DNA of 64,000 bases from Pythium myriotylum (taxonomy: Eukaryota; Oomycota; Peronosporomycetes; Pythiales; Pythiaceae). Positions 55,551-64,000 of the stretch are shown here, piece after piece. The notes beneath the pieces were generated by a model, which saw nothing but the letters and a program-made list of their open reading frames with translations, did no database searches and was not told the origin of the DNA. The first letter of the stretch is position 1; each line of letters opens with the position of its first letter. The translations under genes and the position numbers were made by a program. The DNA is taken from the NCBI GenBank assembly GCA_023091665.1, contig JALJCQ010000026.1:744001-808000 (forward strand). The letters are read 5' to 3'.

Positions 55551-55854
55551 ATTGATCGGGACTTAGTTCGCTGCTGCTACCTCTAAGCCGTCTGTGTGTG
55601 TCCTACCTATCGTAAACATATGCAAACATAAACTGACTTCGTGGATACTTCAACGAAGTCGATGGGTGGCACTGGATTCAAACCAGAACCAGACGGAGAA
55701 TCTTCCACATGTCGAATCTTCCACATGTCGAATCTTCCACATGTCGAATCTTCCACGGAGAATCTTCTGCAGGAGAATCTTCTACAGCCGAGCTTCAACT
55801 GCCGAGCTTCAACTGGAATGATGACGCTGGGTTCGAGGCGCATCATCTTCAACA
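55507..55854 (-). repeat. B LTR of array unit 6
   Basis: 348 bp, three 16-bp units. Confidence 0.93.
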
Positions 55855-55882
55855 TTCTCGACTTCGTGACCTTTAATAGGTT

Positions 55883-57454
55883 ATGAGCCCAAGTACCATG
55901 ACGGACAAGACAAAGACTCTCGTTGACAAGTTCCGTGGCGACAACTACGCTTCGTGGGCACGCTACATGCGAGGCGTGTTCCTAACCAAGTCGGTGTGGA
56001 ATGTCGTGAACATCAACGAGACGCCGACGTTCTCGGACCCGCGGATCAAGGACGAGTACATCAGGACCAACAACATCGCGTTCGGCCTGATGCTCCTCCA
56101 TATCGACGCGGAGTACCACCACATCGTCGACGACTGTGAAGAAGCTCATGTGGCATGGAAGCGACTCCGTTCGTTGTACGAAGGGTCGCAGAAGGCGGGT
56201 CGAATCTACTTGAAGCGTCAGCTCTTTAGTATGGAGATGAAGGAAGGCGCGAATGTGTTGCATCACTGCAACGAGATCCTCAACATCCACGCCAAGCTTG
56301 TGGCCATCGGCGCGAAGATGGAGGACGAAGATGTGGCAATTTGTCTGCTGCGCAGTTTGCCTAAGAGCTATGAGAACGTGGTTCTGCACATCGAGATGAG
56401 CAATGCCGACTTGAGAACTAAAGAAGTGATCAAGGCTCTCACGAACGAGCACGTGAAGCGTGCCGGCGAGATGAAGACTGCAGCCACCAAGCTCGACGAC
56501 CAAGCCAAGGCGTTTGTGTCGGAGCAAGATACCCGTGTATGCTCGCACTGCGGCAAGACTGGTCACTTAGTTGACCGTTGTTGGGCCAAGAACAAGCAAG
56601 AAGGTCGCAAATTCGGCGGTGGTCGCTTTGGCGGAAAACGCGCGAACCACGTACAACGCGACTATGAAGAAGACGATGACGCCATCGCCTTCGCTGTGTC
56701 AATGGAGGCCAGTATAGCGCCGGACACTTCCATGATTGGGAAGTGGGCGATTGACAGTGGTGCCACGCACCATGTCTGTAACGACCGCTCGATGTTTGCC
56801 AGTTTGGCTGAGGGCGACCACGGTGAACTTGTGGTCGCGGAAGGAACGAAGACCAAGATCCTCGGCGTTGGCACAGTGCACGAGCGCGCTATCATTCACG
56901 GCGGACAAGTTCGTGACCTCGAACTCCGCGACGTATTATACGTACCAGGAATCAAGAAGAATCTGCTTTCAATCCCGCAGATCAACAAGTCAGGCAAGTT
57001 TCGCGTTGTCTTCGAAGGGCCTGCAATGAGCGTACTCGACAAAAGGTCGCGGAAGGTCGTCGCGACTGCTCAACTTGCGTTCGGGTTGTTTTGGCTCCGC
57101 TCATTCCCGCGCGCCACTTCGCCTTCAGCTTTGACAATCTCGGCGGACCGCGCAATCTCGATCCTGCACGAGCGCATGGGTCATGCATCGACTCCGTTGT
57201 TGCGCTTGTTGCTCGACAAGTCAATGGTGAAGGACGCGGATCTGCCTACGAGCACCAAAGCTACACCGATGTGCCAAGGGTGCCAGCAAGGCAAAATGGT
57301 CCAGAAGCCATTCAAGTCCAACACCGAGAAGCGCAAGTTTCAACCGTTCGAACTCATCCATCTCGACCTTTGTGGCCCGATGGAGGTCGACAGCATCGGC
57401 GGCAGCAAGTTGTTGGAAGGTCGCTTGGTTGGTGGGATGCAAAATGCAAAGTGA
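55883..57454 (+). CDS. Array unit 7: Gag-protease chimera
   Basis: Translation identical to unit 1. A part 55855-57410. Confidence 0.8.
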   Translation: MSPSTMTDKTKTLVDKFRGDNYASWARYMRGVFLTKSVWNVVNINETPTFSDPRIKDEYIRTNNIAFGLMLLHIDAEYHHIVDDCEEAHVAWKRLRSLYEGSQKAGRIYLKRQLFSMEMKEGANVLHHCNEILNIHAKLVAIGAKMEDEDVAICLLRSLPKSYENVVLHIEMSNADLRTKEVIKALTNEHVKRAGEMKTAATKLDDQAKAFVSEQDTRVCSHCGKTGHLVDRCWAKNKQEGRKFGGGRFGGKRANHVQRDYEEDDDAIAFAVSMEASIAPDTSMIGKWAIDSGATHHVCNDRSMFASLAEGDHGELVVAEGTKTKILGVGTVHERAIIHGGQVRDLELRDVLYVPGIKKNLLSIPQINKSGKFRVVFEGPAMSVLDKRSRKVVATAQLAFGLFWLRSFPRATSPSALTISADRAISILHERMGHASTPLLRLLLDKSMVKDADLPTSTKATPMCQGCQQGKMVQKPFKSNTEKRKFQPFELIHLDLCGPMEVDSIGGSKLLEGRLVGGMQNAK

Positions 57455-57742
57455 ATTGATCGGGACTTAGTTCGCTGCTGCTACCTCTAAGCCGTCTGTG
57501 TGTGTCCTACCTATCGTAAACATATGCAAACATAAACTAACTTCGTGGATACTTCAACGAAGTCGATGGGTGGCACTGGATTCAAACCAGAACCAGACGG
57601 AGAATCTTCCACATGTCGAATCTTCCACATGTCGAATCTTCCACGGAGAATCTTCTGCAGGAGAATCTTCTACAGCCGAGCTTCAACTGCCGAGCTTCAA
57701 CTGGAATGATGACGCTGGGTTCGAGGCGCATCATCTTCAACA
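57411..57742 (-). repeat. B LTR of array unit 7 (332 bp)
   Basis: One 16-bp unit fewer than its neighbours and one private base (ACTAACTT for ACTGACTT near 57537). The right flank is GGCGC, a site inside A gag, not TTCTC. Confidence 0.93.
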
Positions 57743-58844
57743 GGCGCGAAGATGGAGGACGAAGATGTGGCAATTTGTCTGCTGCGCAGTTTGCCTAAGA
57801 GCTATGAGAACGTGGTTCTGCACATCGAGATGAGCAATGCCGACTTGAGAACTAAAGAAGTGATCAAGGCTCTCACGAACGAGCACGTGAAGCGTGCCGG
57901 CGAGATGAAGACTGCAGCCACCAAGCTCGACGACCAAGCCAAGGCGTTTGTGTCGGAGCAAGATACCCGTGTATGCTCGCACTGCGGCAAGACTGGTCAC
58001 TTAGTTGACCGTTGTTGGGCCAAGAACAAGCAAGAAGGTCGCAAATTCGGCGGTGGTCGCTTTGGCGGAAAACGCGCGAACCACGTACAACGCGACTATG
58101 AAGAAGACGATGACGCCATCGCCTTCGCTGTGTCAATGGAGGCCAGTATAGCGCCGGACACTTCCATGATTGGGAAGTGGGCGATTGACAGTGGTGCCAC
58201 GCACCATGTCTGTAACGACCGCTCGATGTTTGCCAGTTTGGCTGAGGGCGACCACGGTGAACTTGTGGTCGCGGAAGGAACGAAGACCAAGATCCTCGGC
58301 GTTGGCACAGTGCACGAGCGCGCTATCATTCACGGCGGACAAGTTCGTGACCTCGAACTCCGCGACGTGTTATACGTACCAGGAATCAAGAAGAATCTGC
58401 TTTCAATCCCGCAGATCAACAAGTCAGGCAAGTTTCGCGTTGTCTTCGAAGGGCCTGCAATGAGCGTACTCGACAAAAGGTCGCGGAAGGTCGTCGCGAC
58501 TGCTCAACTTGCGTTCGGGTTGTTTTGGCTCCGCTCATTCCCGCGCGCCACTTCGCCTTCAGCTTTGACAATCTCGGCGGACCGCGCAATCTCGATCCTG
58601 CACGAGCGCATGGGTCATGCATCGACTCCGTTGTTGCGCTTGTTGCTCGACAAGTCAATGGTGAAGGACGCGGATCTGCCTACGAGCACCAAAGCTACAC
58701 CGATGTGCCAAGGGTGCCAGCAAGGCAAAATGGTCCAGAAGCCATTCAAGTCCAACACCGAGAAGCGCAAGTTTCAACCGTTCGAACTCATCCATCTCGA
58801 CCTTTGTGGCCCGATGGAGGTCGACAGCATCGGCGGCAGCAAGT
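57743..58844 (+). pseudogene. 5'-truncated array unit 8
   Basis: Begins inside gag at GGCGCGAAGATGG and runs to the usual CAAGT integrase junction. The frame from ATG 57752 (378 codons including 14 from the next LTR) covers the gag C-terminus, knuckle, protease and GAG-pre-integrase. That ATG is an internal Met. A private change is DVLYV spelled with GTG near 58368. Confidence 0.92.
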
Positions 58845-59176
58845 TGTTGGAAGGTCGCTTGGTTGGTGGGATGCAAAATGCAAAGTGAATTGATCGGGAC
58901 TTAGTTCGCTGCTGCTACCTCTAAGCCGTCTGTGTGTGTCCTACCTATCGTAAACATATGCAAACATAAACTGACTTCGTGGATACTTCAACGAAGTCGA
59001 TGGGTGGCACTGGATTCAAACCAGAACCAGACGGAGAATCTTCCACATGTCGAATCTTCCACATGTCGAATCTTCCACGGAGAATCTTCTGCAGGAGAAT
59101 CTTCTACAGCCGAGCTTCAACTGCCGAGCTTCAACTGGAATGATGACGCTGGGTTCGAGGCGCATCATCTTCAACA
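58845..59176 (-). repeat. B LTR after unit 8 (332 bp), 3' LTR of a B fragment
   Basis: Short form with two 16-bp units; right side continues into the B polypurine tract and pol end. Confidence 0.93.
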
Positions 59177-59652
59177 CTCCCCCTCGACTCGACTGCGTCT
59201 TGGACACCGAGCTTGGTGCGGAGCACGTCGAACTGGACAGTGGGGATCGGCTTGGTCATGATGTCGGCAAGCATGTCTTGGGTCGGGCAATACTGCAGAC
59301 ACACTTGACCGTCCTCGACCTTCTCACGAACGAAGTGGTAGCGAATGTCGATGTGCTTGGTGCGCTTGTGGAACTCGGGGTTCTTGGCCAACGCGATCGC
59401 ACCTTGGTTGTCTTCGTACACCGTGAGCGCTTGGTCACTTGCAACTTCGCCGAGTTCGCACAGGAACGCCTTGAGCCACACGGCTTCTTGGATCGCTTCC
59501 GATAGAGCCATGTACTCTGCTTCGGTCGAGGAGAGGGCGACAGTTCGCTGCTTCTTGCTGCGCCAGCTGATGCATCCGCCGTTGAGCATGAACACGTAGC
59601 CGCTGGTGCTTCGACGTGACTCGATGTCGCCAGCCCAGTCGGCGTCGGAGTA
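59131..59652 (-). pseudogene. 3' end of a family B pol (RNase H)
   Basis: RNase H from Tyr-Ser-Asp-Ala-Asp-Trp to the end, stop inside the LTR at 59131. It has a few private changes (Lys for Met in Arg-Thr-Met-His, Glu for Asp in Val-Asp-Asp-Gly). It is cut at 59652 by the inserted plus-strand B5 element. GAGTA (59648-59652) is the expected target duplicate. Confidence 0.92.
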
Positions 59653-60015
59653 TGTTGAAGATGATGCGCCTCGAACCCAGCGTCATCATTCCAGTTGAAG
59701 CTCGGCAGTTGAAGCTCGGCTGTAGAAGATTCTCCTGCAGAAGATTCTCCGTGGAAGATTCGACATGTGGAAGATTCGACATGTGGAAGATTCTCCGTCT
59801 GGTTCTGGTTTGAATCCAGTGCCACCCATCGACTTCGTTGAAGTATCCACGAAGTTAGTTTATGTTTGCATATGTTTACGATAGGTAGGACATACATATG
59901 ATTACGGTAGCGTAGGTAGGACACACACAGACGGCTTAGAGGTAGCAGTAGCGAACTAAGTCCCGATCAATTCACTTTGCATTTTGCATCCCACCAACCA
60001 AGCGACCTTCCAACA
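59653..60015 (+). repeat. 5' LTR of B5 (363 bp)
   Basis: Long form with two 16-bp units and an extra 4-bp CTAC near 59910. TGTTGAAG...CCAACA. Confidence 0.93.
59971..59987 (+). promoter_or_regulatory. Oomycete-type initiator in LTR B
   Basis: TTCACTTTGCATTTTGC fits YTCANTYY followed by CATTTT. The A at 59974 is the likely start of R. Confidence 0.5.
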
Positions 60016-60031
60016 CGTTATGAGCCCAAGC
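60016..60031 (+). other. Primer binding site of B5, first base changed
   Basis: CGTTATGAGCCCAAGC. All other copies begin GG. The site overlaps the gag ATG at 60020. Confidence 0.6.
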
Positions 60032-60910
60032 CCAGCCGACTCTGCCTCCACCGACTTCGCCTCCCCAGCCTTCGCCATGGATTCGACCACCCCAGCCCGC
60101 ATCAACAAGTTCGACGGAACCAACTTCCACACATGGAAGTTCAAGATGCAGATGGTGCTCGAAGAACGCGACGTCTGGGAAGTTGTCTGTGGAGAGGTCA
60201 AACTCGAGCAGTGCCAGACCGACGCGGACCGAGCCCTCTTCAAGAAGAAGTCTCGCAAGGCGCTCGCGATGATCTGTCTCGCGATGGAAGACTCGCAGCT
60301 CCCGCTGGTTCGGTCGGCGAGTGGTGCGCAAGATGCATGGTCAAGACTGGAAGAACACTTCGAGAAGAAGAGCCTTGCCAACAAGCTCTTTCTTCGTCGT
60401 CGTTTCTTCACGACCATGATGGAAGAAGGTGACGATGTGCTCACGCACATCAACAAGCTCAAGACCCTGGCCGAGCAACTCGACGCAGTCGGCGCTCCGG
60501 TCAGCGAAGACGACTTGGTGATCACGCTTCTCGGCAGTCTCAGCGAGTCGTACCAGTTCCTCATCACGGCGTTGGAGTCGCGTGTCGACGCGCTCACGTG
60601 GGAACTCGTGACGTCTCGGCTGCTCCATGAAGACATGAAGCGCAAGGAGCAAGGTGGCGACGGAGCCACGCTTGGCCAAGCGTTCATGACAAGTGACGCG
60701 AAGCCCAAGGGCCGTGCAGTCAAGAAGACTGGCACGTGCAACTACTGCGGCAAGATCGGTCATTGGGCCGCGGAGTGCCACTCGCGTGTCAAGGACAACG
60801 GCAACGGCAACGGCAACTCCGGCGGCAACGGCAACGGAAACGGCAACGGCAACCCTCGGCAACGGCAACCCTCGGCAACGGTTCCAGCGAGCGAACCTTG
60901 CGCGAGATGA
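60020..60910 (+). pseudogene. Family B gag, copy B5
   Basis: ATG in the primer site, UBN2-type gag, CCHC knuckle at about 60740-60780 and Asn-Gly repeat. It carries the same 16-bp duplication near 60850-60880 as B2 and B4 and so ends out of frame at TGA 60908-60910. It shares Lys-Lys-Ser (about 60367) with B3. Confidence 0.9.
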
Positions 60911-63900
60911 AGACCCCGGCGAGTACCTGTTCTCGGTCGGGAAGACCCAAGGCAAGTCGAGTCAATCCACGGCGTGGTTGGTCGACTCGGGTGCGACTCA
61001 GCACATGTCGCGAACCAAGCAGTTCATGATGAACTACAAGAAGATTGACCCAGTCGACGTGCATCTGGCCGATGATGGCACGGTCCAAGCGGTTGGCGTG
61101 GGAGACATTCTCATGTCGATGAAGACTCCAAGCGGTGTCAAGAAGGGTTTGCTCACCAACGTGTGGCATATCCCCAAGCTCAGCCGCAACCTGTTCTCGG
61201 TCGGAAGATTCACGGAGGACGTTGCTCCCGTGACGTTCGACAAGGACGGTTGCTTCGTCGTTCTCAAGGGCGCCAAGCGGACCATCGGCACTCGTATCGG
61301 CAAGGGTCTGTTCAAGCTCAACATGTCTCCAGTGTCGATTGAAGCAGCCCACGCCGCCAGTACAAGACGAGGTCGCGCCATGTCCAAGTCGTACCTGTGG
61401 CACCTCCGACTCGGTCACATCGGCTTCAGCGGTCTCGAAGCCATCGTCAAGAAGGACCTCGCCGACGGACTCGATATCGCGTCTGTGCAGGAGTGGGAGG
61501 TCTGTGAAGGCTGTGCACTCGGCAAGCTGACTCGCGTCAAGTTCCAGTCGGGCACGACCAAGCGGTCTGCGAATCTGCTTGACGTCGTGTACAGCGATGT
61601 GGCCGGCCCCATGAAGACTCCGACTTTCGGCGGCATGAAGTACTTCGCCACGTTCACCGACGACAAGTCTCGACTGTGCAAGTTGTACCTCATGCGGTCC
61701 AAGGACGAAGTCTACGACAAGTTCGTCGAGTTCGTCAACTGGGCCGAGAACCAAACCGGTCGTCGAGTCAAGGTGCTTCGAACCGACGGCGGCGGCGAGT
61801 ACCAGTCGGCCAAACTTGCCAAGTTCTGCCGCAAGCGTGGCATCGAGCACGACGTCACACCGCCATACACGCCTCAGTTGAACGGTGTGGCGGAGCGCAT
61901 GAACCGAACCATCGGTGAGTGTGGTCGTTGCAAGCTCCACCATGCCAACTTGTCCGACGAGTACTGGGGCGAAGCCGTCATGACTGCAGTCGAAGTTCGC
62001 AACCGACTTCCGACCCGCGCTCAAGACTTGTACAAGTCGCCGTACGAAGAATGGTACGGGAAGAAGCCCTTGCTCGCCAACTTCAAGGTGTTCGGCTGCC
62101 ATGCGTACGTCCACGTGCCCAAGGAGAAGCGGTCGAAGTTCGACGCCCGAGCCATCTTGTGTCGGTTCCTCGGCTACTCGGACCACGAGAAGGCGTATCG
62201 GTTTGAAGAAATCGCAACCGGTCGGATCGTCATCAGTCGAGACGCGCAGTTCATGGAAGACACGTTCGACGATGGCAAGCGCGAAGAACCCTGGAGCAAG
62301 TCCGTCGAGTTCCGCGACGATGAAGATGATGAGGATCAAGATGAAGCAACCGACAACCAAGATGATGAAGACATGGGTGAGCAGCCAGCCTCACCAGCAC
62401 CAAGTCAGCGCAGCTACGAGCGACCGGAGTGGCAACAGGGCCAGCGGTCGCAGCGTCCAGCAGCACCAGCATCGGCCCAGCAGCCGAATGTCGACTACGC
62501 ACCAGGGTCCAAGCGCCACTCTCGCACGCACTCGCTCGAGAACCTGGCTGAACCGCCAGTTGAGAAGCGCTACGGACGTGTTGGACGCACAAGTGGTGCG
62601 ACTCCACCACCCACGCAAGGTCCAAGGACATCGCTCGAAGATCTGTCTGCACTGCTCACGTCGATCGAAGAGGAAGGCGTAGAAGATCAAGATGAAGAAG
62701 GCGAAGACGTGCAAGAACAAGGGGGAGAAGACCAGGATTACGAAGAGTTTGCTCTCGTCGTGAATTCAGGGGGAGAGTTGCCGACATCGTTCAAGTCGGC
62801 GATGGAATCCGACGACGCCAGCAACTGGAAGGAAGCCTGCGACTCCGAGCTTGAGTCGCTCAAGAAGAACGAGACCTGGGACCTAGTCCCTTTGCCAGCC
62901 GGACGCAAGGCCATCACCAGCAAGTGGGTGTTCAAGGTCAAGGAAACCGCCGAAGGACTCGTCGAACGGTACAAGGCTCGACTCGTTGCCAAGGGGTTCC
63001 TGCAGAAGTACGGCATCGACTTCGAAGAGACGTTCGCACCCGTCGCCAAGTTCACGTCGATCCGCACCATCCTCAGCATCGCCGCTCGACACAAGCTCAT
63101 GATCCATCAGATGGATGTCAAGACGGCGTTCCTGAACGGCAACCTCGACGAAGAAATCTACATGAAGCAGCCCGAAGGCTTCGTCGACCAGCGCCACCCC
63201 GACTACGTGTGCAAGCTCAAGCGCTCGCTCTACGGTCTCAAGCAGTCACCACGCATGTGGAACCAGACGATCGACGCCTTCATGCGCAAGGTCGGCTTCA
63301 CCAAGTGCGAGATGGACCACTGCGTGTACGTCAAGCGGAGCGGCTCAGCGATGATCTTCGTGGTGATCTACGTCGACGACCTCATCCTCGCCTGCAACAG
63401 CCTCGAGTTGCTCACGGCGACCAAGCGTGCACTCAGCGAACGCTTCGAGATGTCGGACCTCGGCGAACTCAAGTACTGCCTCGGCATGGAAGTTGACCAA
63501 GACCCCAAGTCCGGCGACGTGACCATGCGGCAGACCAAGTTCTTGCAGTCGATCCTGACCAAGTTCGGCATGCAAGACTGCAAACCAGTGAGGACCCCTC
63601 AAGACCCCGGACTCAAGCTGACCAAGGCCATGTGCGAAGGTGGTTGCAAGCACGAAGACACCATGAAGAACGTGCCGTACCGAAGTGCAGTCGGCGCACT
63701 GATGTACCTCATGGTCGGCACTCGACCAGACCTCGCAGCGGCAGTCGGCACACTCAGCCAGTTCGCCGCGGACCCGTGTCCAACACATTGGCAAGCTCTC
63801 AAGCGTGTGCTCCGGTATCTGCAAGCGACTCCGACGTACGGCCTGCAGTTCTCGGCATCGAACGACGGAAGACTGGTCGGCTACTCCGACGCCGACTGGG

Positions 63901-64000
63901 CTGGCGACATCGAGTCACGTCGAAGCACCAGCGGCTACGTGTTCATGCTCAACGGCGGATGCATCAGCTGGCGCAGCAAGAAGCAGCGAACTGTCGCCCT
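60862..64000 (+). pseudogene. Family B pol, copy B5 (open to window edge)
   Basis: After the frameshift the pol frame stays open to 64000: protease Asp-Ser-Gly-Ala (about 60980), GAG-pre-integrase, integrase with Asp, Asp and Glu, RT with Tyr-Val-Asp-Asp (about 63370), and RNase H up to Ser-Lys-Lys-Gln-Arg-Thr. Private changes include Ala for Gly in Asp-Ile-Gly-Ser-Val near 61477 and Gln for Glu near 62687. No internal stop seen. Expression as Gag-Pol would need a frameshift. Confidence 0.9.

Larger units (their letters stand above)
44431..57742 (+). repeat. Tandem array of seven 1904-bp A-fragment/B-LTR units
   Basis: Start codons at 44459, 46363, 48267, 50171, 52075, 53979 and 55883 are exactly 1904 bp apart. 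Each unit is 24 bp of A LTR, primer site and A gag-protease (1556 bp in all) plus a 348-bp B LTR in opposite sense; the last LTR is 332 bp. The seven translations are identical. The array is bounded by B4 on the left and a truncated unit on the right. The identity implies very recent amplification or homogenisation. Confidence 0.95.
59653..64000 (+). mobile_element. Family B copia element B5, right end outside the window
   Basis: 5' LTR, primer site, gag and pol in plus orientation, opposite to all other B copies. It inserted into the RNase H of a B fragment. The window ends in B5's own RNase H, so the 3' LTR and target duplicate are not visible. Confidence 0.93.

Noticed and set aside
44431..57742. 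Domesticated capsid gene family (Arc-like) in the array
   Set aside because: The units are identical tandem copies with no promoter in sense orientation and no sign of selection, so youth explains the open frames.
44431..57742. Array as a pure assembly artefact
   Set aside because: It cannot be excluded from sequence alone. However, differing LTR lengths and private variants in the last units, and the related non-array units at 23698 and 29355, argue for real exchange products.
59984..60019. Upstream extension of B Gag into the LTR (His-Pro-Thr-Asn-Gln...)
   Set aside because: It needs a TTG start. The ATG at the primer site is the first proper start in every B copy.

Overview
The window is transposable-element DNA from end to end; I see no host gene, rRNA or tRNA. 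It is eukaryotic, and an oomycete (water mould) is my best guess. The LTR promoters carry a match to the oomycete initiator plus flanking CAWTTT core promoter, the coding regions are GC-rich and intronless, and the mix of Ty1/Copia, Ty3/Gypsy and Helitron elements fits. The lineage call is inference.

Layout, left. Positions 1-261 are the end of an LTR (family X) inserted into the integrase of a decayed minus-strand Ty3/Gypsy element (262-5021). That element sits inside a decayed minus-strand Helitron Rep gene (5022-6516). The Gypsy coding region keeps one frame from gag into the integrase but is cut by three in-frame TAG codons and one integrase frameshift. It is also packed with short perfect inverted repeats, the most unexplained signal in the window.

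Layout, middle. From 6517 on, two sister Ty1/Copia families alternate. Family A reads on the plus strand (355-bp LTR with TATTA...TAATA ends). Family B reads mostly on the minus strand (LTR about 330-375 bp, TGTTG...CAACA). There is one intact A element (7059-11760, 1326-residue Gag-Pol, LTRs identical by eye) and one open B element (35019-39326 plus LTRs, 1449-residue Gag-Pol). The rest are fragments: A pieces cut at fixed sites, each joined to a B LTR, and B copies with a shared 16-bp duplication that puts gag and pol in different frames. A 5657-bp block (23670-29326) is repeated head to tail (29327 to about 34983).

Layout, right. 44431-57742 is a tandem array of seven units with a 1904-bp period. 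Each unit is 1556 bp of A (last 24 bp of its LTR, primer site, gag, protease, start of integrase) plus one 348-bp B LTR in the opposite sense. Each unit has a 523-residue Gag-protease reading frame that ends inside the B LTR. An eighth, 5'-truncated unit follows, then a B 3' fragment, then a plus-strand B element (59653 onward) cut by the window edge.

How it fits together. B LTRs lie at four recurrent sites in A, named here by the adjacent 5 bp: TTCTC in the A LTR, GGCGC in gag, CAAGT in integrase, CGGAC in RT. The two flanks of a B LTR or block almost never match as a target-site duplication. The simplest reading is repeated unequal exchange between B LTRs inserted at different points of A, which turned a nested insertion into a satellite-like array. 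The only matching 5-bp duplication I found is CCGAG around an LTR nested in another LTR (34606-34610 and 34952-34956).
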